Positions 25,628 through 33,500 of a DNA stretch of 33,500 nt are shown piece after piece; positions within the stretch are counted from its first letter, which is position 1; every line of letters starts with the position of its first letter. The notes beneath the pieces were generated by a model. It worked only from the letters and a program-made list of their open reading frames with translations. It made no database searches and had not been told where the DNA came from. The position numbers and the translations under genes are program-made. The DNA lies in contig PIXT01000190.1 in assembly GCA_003096235.1 (NCBI GenBank), forward strand, positions 1 to 33,500, in the 5' to 3' direction. The DNA comes from Candidatus Bathyarchaeum sp. Lineage in GTDB: Archaea > Thermoproteota > Bathyarchaeia > Bathyarchaeales > Bathyarchaeaceae.

Positions 25628-26080
25628 TCAAGTGTCAGGTTCCAGTTGGCGTGCTCTTGTCTTTATCCAGTCGGTGACTTTGTTTTCTGTCATCTGCTCA
25701 TTTTGGCTTTGTTTTTTCAGTTTCTCTTCTATGAGCGCTAACAGTTTCGCTGGCTTAACTGGTTTTGTGACGTAAGCGTCTGCGCCTTGATTTAGGGCTT
25801 CCATGGCGTTCTCTAGGCTAGGGTATCCTGTGACCATAATTTTCACCATCTTTGGTGTGGTCTCGTGTACTTTTGCGAGAAGTTTGGTGCCTTCCATGTC
25901 AGGAAGCTTGATGTCAAACAGCGCTAGGTTGTAGAACTTGTTTTTTGTTTTTTGTTCTGCTTCTGCTCCTGTTTCTACTGCTTCAGTTTCATATCCGCTC
26001 TGCTGAAGTATGTTTTTTATTGTTTCTCGTATGTTTTCATCGTCTTCCACTATGAGAATTCTGGGTTTGTGTTTTGTCAC
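25628..26080 (-). CDS. Stand-alone response regulator (receiver domain)
   Basis: The 150-residue protein is a CheY-like receiver. Acidic residues E12, D13 and D14 (VEDDEN) hold magnesium. D56 (LALFDIKLPD) is the phosphorylation site, with T84 (IMVTGYP) and K106 (VTKPVKP). A charged tail of about 25 residues follows, but there is no DNA-binding or enzymatic output domain. The GTG start at 26080 overlaps the kinase stop (GTGA) and has a strong GGAGGTGG site. It should receive phosphate from the kinase encoded just before it and signal by protein contact. Confidence 0.93.
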   Translation of the reverse strand: MTKHKPRILIVEDDENIRETIKNILQQSGYETEAVETGAEAEQKTKNKFYNLALFDIKLPDMEGTKLLAKVHETTPKMVKIMVTGYPSLENAMEALNQGADAYVTKPVKPAKLLALIEEKLKKQSQNEQMTENKVTDWIKTRARQLEPDT

Positions 26081-28314
26081 GTTTTTCCACCTCCATTCGT
26101 ATTAATTGGTAATTTAACCGTGAAAGTTGAACCTTTTCCCTCTAAGCTTTCCACTTCAATTGTTCCCTCATGCAGTTCAATAAATCTTTTACATATTGCT
26201 AGACCTACGCCCATCCCTTGCGCTTTAGTGGTGAAAAATGGAGTGAATATTTTTTGTATGAGTTCTTTTTTTATTCCACTTCCTGTATCGGTAAAACTTA
26301 CTTCAATGTAATCGTTTGATTGTTTAGTTGCAATCTTCATGGTTCCCCCTTTCTTTTTCATTGCCTGAATTCCATTAACCGCCAAGTTCACAAAAATACG
26401 TTTTATCATGTCCTTGTCTATCTCTATTTTCGGCAATTCACTTGACTCTATGGTGGCTTCTACGTTTGCGGGGGTTTCAATTTGTGAGAGAACTTCTTTG
26501 ATTAACTCGTTGATGTCTGTCTCCCTTAATGATGGCTCTCTTCTTGATGCAAAACTTTGTAGGTCCTTCACGATATTGTCCGCGTAATCAATTGAATTAT
26601 GTATGGCTTGGAGTGTTTTTGTGGTTTTTTTGGAAACGGGGAAATTTGCCAGTTCTGTGTTGATGTAGTATATTCCATTTTCTATTGCCTGCAAGGGGTT
26701 TCTTAGGTCATGCCCCACCATAGTCGCTGCTTGTCCTATGGCTGCTAATCTTTCGGCTTTAAGAAGTCGTTGCTGTGACTCCTTCAATGCTGTAGTCCTC
26801 TTTTCCACCAGCTCTTCTAAGCGTTCAGAATATTGCATTAACTCATCTTCCATCTGCTTTCTTTCTGTGATGTCTCTAATTATCGCTTGAATTCCTGTAG
26901 TCTTGTCATTCTCTTGTATCGAACTGAACCTAACTTCTCCAAAAGCAGTGGTTCCATCTTTACGGTGATACAAAATGTCAAACTGTACTGGTCTTTTTTT
27001 GGTTCCATTAAATTGCAATACTTTCTTGTATTTTGGAATATTTGGGGATTTAATATCCATTAGTTCTTTGAAGTTTTTTCCAACTAATTCTTTTTTAGAG
27101 TAACCAGACATGATTGCCGTAGCTGTGTTAGCTGAAGTGATAACCCCATTTGTATCACAGATCATTATGCTGTCGGGTGCTAGTTCAACTAATTTTTTAT
27201 ATTTTTCTTCTTTTTCTTTTAATGTTCTAGTTCGTTGCTTCACTTCTTTTTCTAGCTGTTCAGCGTATTTCTCTTGCTCCGCTTCCATCTTTTTCCGATC
27301 GGTGATGTCATGAAATAAAACTAAATCTGCTTCTTTTCCGTCATACTCGAGTTTTTTTGCATTAACTTCCAAATTTACTATCTTGCCGTCCTTTGTGTTC
27401 GCTTCCACTTCGTACGGTTTCACGTCAATTCCAAGCATCCTCTCAGTTAGTTTCTTGATCAGAATCGCTTTGCTTTTTGTTGTAACAATGCTTGTTTTCA
27501 GAAAGTTTTTTCCAAGCAATTCCTCTTTGCTAAAACCCGTCACGTCTACTACGGTATCGTTAATTTCCAGAAAATTTCCTTTCTTATCAACAATTACCAC
27601 TGGGTCTGCTATAACATTGACCAGAGATTTGAAGTTGTACTCGGCTTTCATTAATTGGTCTTGTGAAATTTCAAGCTCTTGTTGTGTCTTTTTCAGTTCA
27701 TTTTCAAGCACAAAAAAAGAGGCTATGTTGCTTCCTTTACTTTCTTTTGCAGTTACGAATACGAGGGCTATGAATATGTATGCACTGATTTCCATAAACA
27801 ATGCAACTTCTATTTCGGCGAATCTAGTTATTCTGCTGAACTCGGCTAAAGTAAAGCAGACTGTCGAAAGCAAAAACATGGTGTCTGGAAGTTTTTTTCT
27901 ATTTAAAACCACGTAAATTGATAAGAAAATCGTGACGGATAGCAATATTTCGTATATGGTTCCGAGATTAATGTTAATGGATAGTGGAGCAGCCATCATG
28001 ATTATTGATGTGCTCAGGATAGTTAGAAATACGTAAAATGGTTTTCTAAAATCTTTTTTATTGCCCAAACTAGAGACAACGGCAATCAACATTGCCGATG
28101 TTATGGGTAAATGACCCCACGTGAATATTTTTACTGAAATCGTGTTGCCAAATCCGTGTATTAGTTCCCCTAAATGAACAAAACTGACGAAAGCAAAAAC
28201 GAGCATGAACATTAGTTTGCGTTTATCTCTATCTTGATAAAACAAGTAGCCAAAGAACAAAGTAAGAGCGCTTGAAAAAACAGTCAAGAAGCTTAGTATC
28301 TGCACTACACTCAA
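26077..28314 (-). CDS. Membrane-bound PAS-PAS histidine kinase
   Basis: The 745-residue sensor kinase has about seven hydrophobic helices over residues 1-190. Two PAS domains lie at about 224-340 and 366-485, each ending in the DITDRKKME/DITERKQME motif that leads into a coiled coil. The phosphoacceptor domain has His535 (GHDLRNPLQ). The ATPase domain has the N box (FVNLAVNGIQAM, N643/N647), G1 DTGSG (676-680), a TPFFTTK loop and G2 GMGVGLA (700-706). It should autophosphorylate and pass phosphate to the receiver encoded next. The TTG start at 28314 overlaps the stop of the NitrOD5-like gene, with AAGGAG upstream. The signal is unknown; the multi-helix N-terminus suggests a membrane-borne one, and the PAS domains may sense redox or ligands. 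Confidence 0.93.
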   Translation of the reverse strand: MSVVQILSFLTVFSSALTLFFGYLFYQDRDKRKLMFMLVFAFVSFVHLGELIHGFGNTISVKIFTWGHLPITSAMLIAVVSSLGNKKDFRKPFYVFLTILSTSIIMMAAPLSININLGTIYEILLSVTIFLSIYVVLNRKKLPDTMFLLSTVCFTLAEFSRITRFAEIEVALFMEISAYIFIALVFVTAKESKGSNIASFFVLENELKKTQQELEISQDQLMKAEYNFKSLVNVIADPVVIVDKKGNFLEINDTVVDVTGFSKEELLGKNFLKTSIVTTKSKAILIKKLTERMLGIDVKPYEVEANTKDGKIVNLEVNAKKLEYDGKEADLVLFHDITDRKKMEAEQEKYAEQLEKEVKQRTRTLKEKEEKYKKLVELAPDSIMICDTNGVITSANTATAIMSGYSKKELVGKNFKELMDIKSPNIPKYKKVLQFNGTKKRPVQFDILYHRKDGTTAFGEVRFSSIQENDKTTGIQAIIRDITERKQMEDELMQYSERLEELVEKRTTALKESQQRLLKAERLAAIGQAATMVGHDLRNPLQAIENGIYYINTELANFPVSKKTTKTLQAIHNSIDYADNIVKDLQSFASRREPSLRETDINELIKEVLSQIETPANVEATIESSELPKIEIDKDMIKRIFVNLAVNGIQAMKKKGGTMKIATKQSNDYIEVSFTDTGSGIKKELIQKIFTPFFTTKAQGMGVGLAICKRFIELHEGTIEVESLEGKGSTFTVKLPINTNGGGKT

Positions 28315-28646
28315 ACAAAATTCTCCTTCAACTCAAGTATGTAGTCCGAAAAATCGTAGCCCTGCTTCTTCTCAAAGTTCAATCCACGTCTGTCGTATAT
28401 GTTTTTGAGGATCATTTGCTCTATCGCTTGCGATGCCGAAAGCATCAACTTCTCTAAACTACCACAAAATATGTCAGGTTTGTCAGCTATGTCTTCCAGT
28501 TTCAAATTTGAATGCTTTTCCAAAAAGTCATAGATAACCTTGACACCATCTTCTTTGAAGATTTGTTTTAGCGTCTCATCTACCACTTCAGTGAACAAAT
28601 CGTTCCAGTCTTTCTGTTTTTTCACGACATCAAGTCCGTTGAACAT
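28311..28646 (-). CDS. Small NitrOD5-like domain protein
   Basis: The 111-residue helical protein resembles my recollection of the small archaeal 'output domain' NitrOD5, first seen in thaumarchaeal signalling proteins. The pattern runs LFTEVVDETLKQIF, VIYDFLEKHSNLKLEDIADK, PDIFCGSLEKLM, then AIEQMILKNIY. It lacks a signal peptide and membrane helix. The ATG at 28646 begins the operon, and its stop overlaps the kinase start by 4 nt, so it is translated with the kinase and receiver. It may be the output or adaptor partner of the phosphorelay. The family assignment is from pattern memory and the function is inference. Confidence 0.55.
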   Translation of the reverse strand: MFNGLDVVKKQKDWNDLFTEVVDETLKQIFKEDGVKVIYDFLEKHSNLKLEDIADKPDIFCGSLEKLMLSASQAIEQMILKNIYDRRGLNFEKKQGYDFSDYILELKENFV

Positions 28647-29085
28647 TTTTGGTTAACTTCTACCGTACGACTTTTTGGCTAACAACTGTTTTTGAACATT
28701 GCATTTAAGTCATATGAAAGCGTAGTATGTATTGTAATTAACGCTTTATTCATATTCAGAATCAAAATAGATGTACAATAACAACCATATTTCGTTTCAA
28801 ACGTTCATTACTGATGCGGTTTTATTAAATGAATCAAAAAAACGTTGTAACCAAAAGTTTTGGATAAATATCCAAACTTTAGTGTCACTTGGTAACTGGG
28901 ATTAGCTTTACATATCCGCTTGAACCACTGGTTCTAAGTAACATAGTTGTGTTGATGCCATAGAAACTGAGATATCGGCATTCTCATGGGCTGATTTTTC
29001 TGTTACCATCAAAAACGTGAAATGGACTTTTTCAAGTCCACTCGCCAACTGGAGAAAAATTCTTCCTTGCTTTCATGCATAGCTT
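28647..29085. other. Spacer between the fwd operon and the kinase operon
   Basis: 439 nt without a convincing gene on either strand. It should contain the end of the fwd transcript (hairpin at 29023-29040) and the promoter of the kinase operon, with a TATA-like CTTAAATG near 28704-28714 on the minus strand. A near-palindrome lies at 28854-28880: TTTGGATA and TATCCAAA around AA, extended outward by AAAGT and CTTT. No tRNA or box C/D RNA recognised. Confidence 0.5.
29023..29040 (-). terminator. Probable terminator of the fwdDBAC operon
   Basis: TGGACTT and AAGTCCA form a perfect 7-bp stem with a 4-nt loop, 46 nt after the fwdC stop. On the minus strand a run of five T follows shortly after. 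Confidence 0.45.
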
Positions 29086-29904
29086 TTACTCTAGATACTT
29101 GTCGTAAATAGCGCTCAGTTGAGGGTTAGCTGCTTGTGAAACGTAGAGTTTGCCTTTTCCGTGTTCAGACAAATCTCCTAGAAACACGTAAAATGGACCT
29201 GTTGCTTTTTCGTTAGCGTCAATCTTAACTTTCTTTTTCACAGCGTCAACCGTAAATGTGGGCATCACTTCTTCTAGATTTGCATTCACAATGATTTTAC
29301 CGCCAGTCATTGATGCGCCCACCCGCGTTTTGCATTCTTGTTCAACGTAAATTGTGCCTTTTATCATGTGATAACCCAAGAAGGGTCCAGCGCCGCCTTT
29401 GATTTTGAGTAATCCACCTTTCATGTAACATGCACAGTCGCTTCCAACTTTGCCGTCAACAACTATTTCGCCACCACGCATACCCACACTAGTTCCTCGG
29501 TATGGAGAAGCCAAGTAGTCACTTGCATTGCCGTGAATTTCTATGACGCCACCTTTCATGGCGCTGCCTGTCCAACCGTCTGCATTACCGTTCACGGTTA
29601 TTTTGCCGCCAGTCATTTTCTCGCCAAGGTGCATTCCTGCGTTGCCGTTAATTACGATTTCACCCTTTTCCATGCCCATACCTATTCGTTTGACATTACC
29701 TACATCGCCGTTGATGGTTATGCTAGGGGTTTCAACCGAATCATTCTCTATTTTGAACAGGTCACCGAGTTTCTTCTTTCTGTTTCCTTCATGAACAGAT
29801 AATTCAGCAATTTCAGCAACAGATTTTCCTTCGAAAATGTTGGGGTTAATGCATAAAGCCGTCACGGGAACTTGAAATTCTTTGAGAGGAACTAAAGTTA
29901 TCAT
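29086..29904 (-). CDS. fwdC: Formylmethanofuran dehydrogenase subunit C
   Basis: FwdC is a structural subunit of the enzyme that fixes CO2 as formylmethanofuran in archaeal C1 metabolism. The 272-residue protein has the right-handed beta-helix seen in the C-terminal domain of glutamate synthase, with repeated rungs: GEIVINGNAGMHLGEKM, GKITVNGNADGWTGSAM, GVIEIHGNASDYL, GEIVVDGKVGSDC, GGKIIVNANLEEV. The frame also has ATG at 29913, overlapping the fwdA stop. ATG 29904 is preferred because GGCGG sits 9 nt before it. Last gene of fwdD-B-A-C, followed by a hairpin. Confidence 0.93.
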   Translation of the reverse strand: MITLVPLKEFQVPVTALCINPNIFEGKSVAEIAELSVHEGNRKKKLGDLFKIENDSVETPSITINGDVGNVKRIGMGMEKGEIVINGNAGMHLGEKMTGGKITVNGNADGWTGSAMKGGVIEIHGNASDYLASPYRGTSVGMRGGEIVVDGKVGSDCACYMKGGLLKIKGGAGPFLGYHMIKGTIYVEQECKTRVGASMTGGKIIVNANLEEVMPTFTVDAVKKKVKIDANEKATGPFYVFLGDLSEHGKGKLYVSQAANPQLSAIYDKYLE

Positions 29905-29905
29905 T

Positions 29906-31597
29906 TTAAACATCCGCCTTTACGGTTATTGGGTCTGAAACTTTCACGTAATGATCAAACACGGGGTAATTTTCGTATTCAACAGTCCAATATTCTTTAA
30001 ATCGTCGTTTCATGTCGTCGTCAACTTTCACTTGCTCCGAAGTAGTTACGTCAAGCCACATTGTTTTTCCATCAACAGTCTGCACAATTTCGCCGTCCTT
30101 AACCACAACTAGACCATCCTTAATTGTGTAAGCTGCATTCCCAAACGCTTTTTCCACTATTGAATAATCATTGGATATGTCAGTTGTTTCAGGGTTCACG
30201 TTATAAATGGATACATCAGCGTCTGCCCCTACACCTAAATGTCCTTTATTCGTGAGTCCTAACGATTTTGCCTGTCCCGCTCTTGTAACAATCGCTAATT
30301 CATAGAGGCTCAATTCACGTTTTATCGTTGGCAACAAGCTCTTCTTCTGAGCTTTCTTATGGCACCTCTTCAACAATGCCAAACGAGCCTTCCCACTTGT
30401 TAGCCAAGTAATAATTTTTGGGTAATACATGAATGGCCCGCCGTTAGGGTGATCAGTGGTCATAAATATCTTCCACGGATCCTTAATCAAAAGAGCAAGC
30501 TCTAGAGCTGTTGACCACTGTATGGCGTTAACTGCACTAGTACGCTTGTATTGGAAAGGAATGATTCCGCCGCTAGTTTCTGTTTCAACATCACTGTTAA
30601 CCCATTTATGTCCACTTAATTGATAAAGTGTGAACTCGAATGGACCATCAGCAGTCATTGTTGTAGTGTCTGTGAATACCACCTGCCCCATGTCAAAAGT
30701 CATGTGGCTGCGATTATTGATGTATTTGGAAATTTCATCAGCAGCAGACTGCATTGTTCCCCAATCCTCACCGCCGAAGCTGCTAAACTGCAAGTGCGTT
30801 ATGTGACACACGGGTTTTCCGTCACTAGACAAGTCCTCAAGTGCCTTCATCGTATCTAGTGTCGTACTGTAGTTTCCAGGCAATCCAAGATTGTTTGTGT
30901 GAAGGTGAATCGTGTGCGGCAAATTCAGCATTTTGTTTACTTTAGCCAAGCCACGCATTATCTCGCGGGGGGTAATACCAAAATTCGGAACTGGGTCATC
31001 TATGGTGTGGACGTTACGTCCAAAACCCCAAGACTCTAGCCCTCCAGGGTTAACGATTTTTATTGCGTAACCTTTGGTTGTGTTCATCATCCATGCTACA
31101 TGTCGCGCACAGGCTTCTAGGTCACCTTGTTTAAGGTATTCAAGTACAAACCACCAGTCACCAATCAGTGGATATGTTGCCTTGTCCAGCATTGGTATAT
31201 CGTTTAGTTCTTCATGCGTGTGTTTAGCGCTTAAAGGCGCCATTGAGGGGTTCATAACTGTGGTGTAACCCATTTTGGAATAACGATAGCCAGTCGTAAA
31301 AGTAGAAGGAATAGAATAACCAACACCAGACCTTGTTAGAGCGCTCTTGCATACAACATCTTTCACGTGGTCTTCTGGACGCAGGAGTCTTCCAGTGTTT
31401 ACTTCGCCGCCAGCAATGTGAGAGTGAATGTCCACTCCACCGGGCATAACCGTTAAGCCCATTGCGTCAACTATCTTTGCGTTTTTGTCGTTAACGTTTT
31501 CAACAATTTTGCCGTCTCGTATGGCTATATCCATTTTTTCTCCATTAATTCCGTTGATGGGATCAAAGACAAAACCGTTTTTTATTAGCAGCTCCAT
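29906..31597 (-). CDS. fwdA: Formylmethanofuran dehydrogenase subunit A (amidohydrolase-type)
   Basis: FwdA is the amidohydrolase-like subunit that condenses formate, made by FwdB, with methanofuran at a two-metal site. The 563-residue length is normal. Visible metal ligands: H58 and H60 (DIHSHIAGG), K180 as the likely carboxylated lysine (YAIKIVNPGG), H231/H233 (IHLHTNNLG), H265/H268 (HITHLQF) and D382 (TTDHPNGG). The ATG at 31597 lies 13 nt inside fwdB with AAGGAGG upstream, showing coupled translation. All catalytic positions are intact, so activity is expected. Confidence 0.95.
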   Translation of the reverse strand: MELLIKNGFVFDPINGINGEKMDIAIRDGKIVENVNDKNAKIVDAMGLTVMPGGVDIHSHIAGGEVNTGRLLRPEDHVKDVVCKSALTRSGVGYSIPSTFTTGYRYSKMGYTTVMNPSMAPLSAKHTHEELNDIPMLDKATYPLIGDWWFVLEYLKQGDLEACARHVAWMMNTTKGYAIKIVNPGGLESWGFGRNVHTIDDPVPNFGITPREIMRGLAKVNKMLNLPHTIHLHTNNLGLPGNYSTTLDTMKALEDLSSDGKPVCHITHLQFSSFGGEDWGTMQSAADEISKYINNRSHMTFDMGQVVFTDTTTMTADGPFEFTLYQLSGHKWVNSDVETETSGGIIPFQYKRTSAVNAIQWSTALELALLIKDPWKIFMTTDHPNGGPFMYYPKIITWLTSGKARLALLKRCHKKAQKKSLLPTIKRELSLYELAIVTRAGQAKSLGLTNKGHLGVGADADVSIYNVNPETTDISNDYSIVEKAFGNAAYTIKDGLVVVKDGEIVQTVDGKTMWLDVTTSEQVKVDDDMKRRFKEYWTVEYENYPVFDHYVKVSDPITVKADV

Positions 31598-33054
31598 TCT
31601 TGTTTGCCTCCTTGCGATTTTATGTTTTTTACTTCTTTGAGTATTCTTTGAAGTATTTCTTCGTCTGAAAGCAATCCTTCTGGCGGCTCAACTACTTTCT
31701 TGAGCGGAAGCGGCACATGATCCATACGGTATGCTGTACCAGCTTTTTCTATACCAACAATTGCTGATGGAAAGATGACATCCCCTACTAGTGAAGTGAC
31801 GTTCATGTGAGGATCAATAACGATAAGCGGATTCTTTACTAAGTGTTCAACTGCTTTTTTCGGGAAGTTGCTAGCTGGGTCTGAAGCAATGATGAGTGCT
31901 GCGTCTGATTGTTTGCGGAGCAGAATATCGACTACAGATGTTTCACCTGGGTTGTATTGTGGGTAACCTAACGAGAAATCAATTGCGTATGGGTAGCCGC
32001 TCTGCCACGTAAAAACTGTGTTTGCGCCAGTAACGTTAAAGTGTCCTCTCATGGGCATGATGACAAATTTTGTCCTCATGTTTAAGTCGCGTATGAGAGA
32101 AATTGCCACTTCTATGTTTCTGAATTTGCCTGCAGTTTGTGTTAGACCCATGCCAAAAAATATTACACCAAACTGACAGTTTACCATGGTGTCAACTAAT
32201 TCTTCAAGATATTCCACTTGAACTCCGCCAACTTGGTCTACGTCAAGCTCTTCCTCTTTGACTAATGCGCGTATAGCTTGCATTACTTCATAATCTTTAC
32301 CAGGTTGAACTTGAACAAAATAATCTGCAATTTGTGCGGTCATCGATTTCCGAACATCAAACACTACCAGTTTACGTCCATCTTTGTTCAAAGTTTCTGG
32401 AGGCTTTTCTACACAAAAGTCTTCAGCGGTGGGCACACACATCGCTTTTACTCCGCTTCTTCTTGCAGCACTTGCAAGCTTTTTCTTGCCTACTTGAGCT
32501 TTCATTTTATTAAGGTAGCTTGTCCATTCACTGCTTTCAAACCGTCCATCAGTGAACGAAGTGTATCGTTCTAAGTGTCGTGGATGTGCACTCCATGGGT
32601 CACTTCCCCAATAAATAATTAAATCTGCACGGTGCCTGATTTGCCCTAAAGTGGATGTTGGGATTCCCGCTTCTTGAACCCCCAAAATTGATGGTCCATG
32701 ACAAACAACCGCTGTGTTATCAAGTACGCCGCCAATTTCTTCTGTTAGCTCCACGCCTACTCGTTGGGCTTCACAGTCGGTGGAACTCCAACCGTACAAT
32801 ATTGGATAATTTGCTTTGGCAAGAATTTCTGCGGATTTGCGTATTGCCTCTTCATAGGAAACGGGAACCAGTTTTCCCTCTTTTCGTATTAGAGGAGTTT
32901 TAGTGCGGTGTTCGCTCATGTATTCTAAGAATTTTGTTTCACACATTGCACAGCCGTTTTTTACTTGAACTACTCTGCTCTCTGCAATGGTTAATTCAAT
33001 ATCGTCACATAAGCAGCCGCAAACTGGACAAGTTACAGCTTTAACTATTGACAT
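31585..33054 (-). CDS. fwdB: Formylmethanofuran dehydrogenase subunit B (W/Mo-bispterin catalytic subunit)
   Basis: FwdB reduces CO2 to formate at a tungsten or molybdenum bis-pterin centre. N-terminal cysteines C9, C12, C14 and C16 (CPVCGCLCD), plus C35 and C38 (CAMC), lie in the [4Fe-4S] region. The metal ligand is C118 in VVCHGPS when counted from ATG 33054, the same number as I recall for the methanogen enzyme. It is a cysteine, not selenocysteine. Later DMSO-reductase-fold features include WGSDPWSAHPRH and GHFNVTGANTVF. GTG at 33063 (overlapping the fwdD stop) is an alternative start three codons earlier; GGAAAG before ATG 33054 favours the latter. Confidence 0.95.
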   Translation of the reverse strand: MSIVKAVTCPVCGCLCDDIELTIAESRVVQVKNGCAMCETKFLEYMSEHRTKTPLIRKEGKLVPVSYEEAIRKSAEILAKANYPILYGWSSTDCEAQRVGVELTEEIGGVLDNTAVVCHGPSILGVQEAGIPTSTLGQIRHRADLIIYWGSDPWSAHPRHLERYTSFTDGRFESSEWTSYLNKMKAQVGKKKLASAARRSGVKAMCVPTAEDFCVEKPPETLNKDGRKLVVFDVRKSMTAQIADYFVQVQPGKDYEVMQAIRALVKEEELDVDQVGGVQVEYLEELVDTMVNCQFGVIFFGMGLTQTAGKFRNIEVAISLIRDLNMRTKFVIMPMRGHFNVTGANTVFTWQSGYPYAIDFSLGYPQYNPGETSVVDILLRKQSDAALIIASDPASNFPKKAVEHLVKNPLIVIDPHMNVTSLVGDVIFPSAIVGIEKAGTAYRMDHVPLPLKKVVEPPEGLLSDEEILQRILKEVKNIKSQGGKQEWSC

Positions 33055-33059
33055 AACTT

Positions 33060-33461
33060 TCACTTTCCAAATTCGTTTCTAACGATTTCTTTCAATGTTA
33101 AGATCGGCTTATCTGGAGCAGGTTCAACTTCAGCAGGGGTTCCTTTGAAAGAAGGCATCCCAGTGCTTGTCGTTTCATTACTGACAATTGAATTTGCCCA
33201 TGGTCCATAAGGAATGTAAATCATTCCGGGCATTGCACCTCTTGGATGTTTAACCGCTTTTAATATTACTGAACCATTTGGAGTGGTCACTTGAATGTTC
33301 GTTTTGTTTTGTATCCCCAGTTTTTTCATGTCACTTTGATCCATGTAACACATTGTGGTGCTTTCAAAATATTTTTGTGTGGCTTTCCCCGCCTCTTTGC
33401 CTACGCCTTGCTCAATAGTTCGACCTGTAAGCAAAGTTACCTTCAACTTTTGCTTCATCAT
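33060..33461 (-). CDS. fwdD: Formylmethanofuran dehydrogenase subunit D
   Basis: FwdD corresponds to the C-terminal molybdopterin dinucleotide-binding domain of the DMSO-reductase family, supplied here as a separate subunit. The 133-residue protein shows LLTGRTIEQG, the family motif DQSDMKKLGIQ, and the cofactor-facing HPRGAMPGMIYIPYGPWANSI split over its second half. The frame begins at TTG 33479, but ATG 33461 (or the next codon, ATG 33458) fits the family start MKQKLKVTLLTGR. It overlaps fwdB. More fwd genes may lie beyond the window edge; the last 40 bases show none. Confidence 0.92.
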   Translation of the reverse strand: MMKQKLKVTLLTGRTIEQGVGKEAGKATQKYFESTTMCYMDQSDMKKLGIQNKTNIQVTTPNGSVILKAVKHPRGAMPGMIYIPYGPWANSIVSNETTSTGMPSFKGTPAEVEPAPDKPILTLKEIVRNEFGK

Positions 33462-33500
33462 GTTGCCTGACCTTACCAATAGGAAATTAGGGGTGTTATA

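Noticed and set aside
27383..27916. 177-aa + strand frame opposite the histidine kinase
   Set aside because: Antisense shadow; the kinase frame carries all family motifs.
28854..28880. Archaeal dif site
   Set aside because: The arms are separated by only two bases, without the 6-bp centre expected of a Xer site; the dyad at 20356-20385 is a better candidate.
1..33500. CRISPR array, tRNA, rRNA or insertion sequence
   Set aside because: No regularly spaced repeats, no tRNA T-arm pattern in the spacers, no rRNA core motifs and no transposase were seen on reading both strands.

Overview
The window is archaeal chromosomal DNA, most likely from a Bathyarchaeia-type (MCG) organism. This placement is an inference from gene content. 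It carries TFB, Gar1, ribosomal protein S8e, SRP19 and an archaeal SRP (7S) RNA. It also has SMC with ScpA and ScpB, a formylmethanofuran dehydrogenase operon (fwdDBAC), many GTG/TTG starts, Shine-Dalgarno sites and archaeal TATA boxes. No 16S rRNA lies in the window, so the lineage is not proven.

Layout. 1-2.4 kb: a small ORF and a HerA/VirB4-like ATPase. 2.5-4.6 kb (+): a membrane-tethered TolB-like propeller and a four-CBS-domain protein. 4.6-10.1 kb (-): two cell-surface operons. One encodes a secreted protein of unknown function and a membrane-tethered winged-helix regulator. The other encodes an exported PQQ-like propeller, a MacB/FtsX-type permease and its ATPase. Their upstream regions share an 8-bp motif at a similar distance from the start codons. 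10.4-13 kb: an Lrp/AsnC-like regulator, the SRP RNA gene and an alkaline-phosphatase-superfamily enzyme. 13-15.4 kb: information-processing genes (gar1-tfb, srp19, rps8e). 15.4-20.2 kb: the smc-scpA-scpB condensin operon. 20.3-21.6 kb: a lone tyrosine recombinase facing away from smc, with a strong dyad symmetry between them. 21.9-24.7 kb: a second large exported PQQ/Ig-like protein. 25-28.6 kb: a DUF2096-like protein and a three-gene signalling operon (NitrOD5-like protein, histidine kinase, stand-alone receiver). 29.1-33.5 kb: fwdD-fwdB-fwdA-fwdC.

How the genes fit together. Condensin and a Xer-like recombinase with a dif/att-like dyad form a possible chromosome-maintenance locus. Alternatively, the recombinase marks a small integrated segment that also carries the second propeller, because a 9-mer in the dyad recurs just beyond that gene. 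The surface operons look like one sensing or export regulon. The Fwd operon gives the CO2/formylmethanofuran step of the archaeal C1 pathway, with a cysteine-type FwdB and an amidohydrolase-type FwdA.

No CRISPR array, tRNA, rRNA, insertion sequence or recognisable defence system was seen. The best candidates for something undescribed are the smc/recombinase intergenic dyad, the shared motif of the surface regulon, and the NitrOD5-like/kinase/receiver operon.
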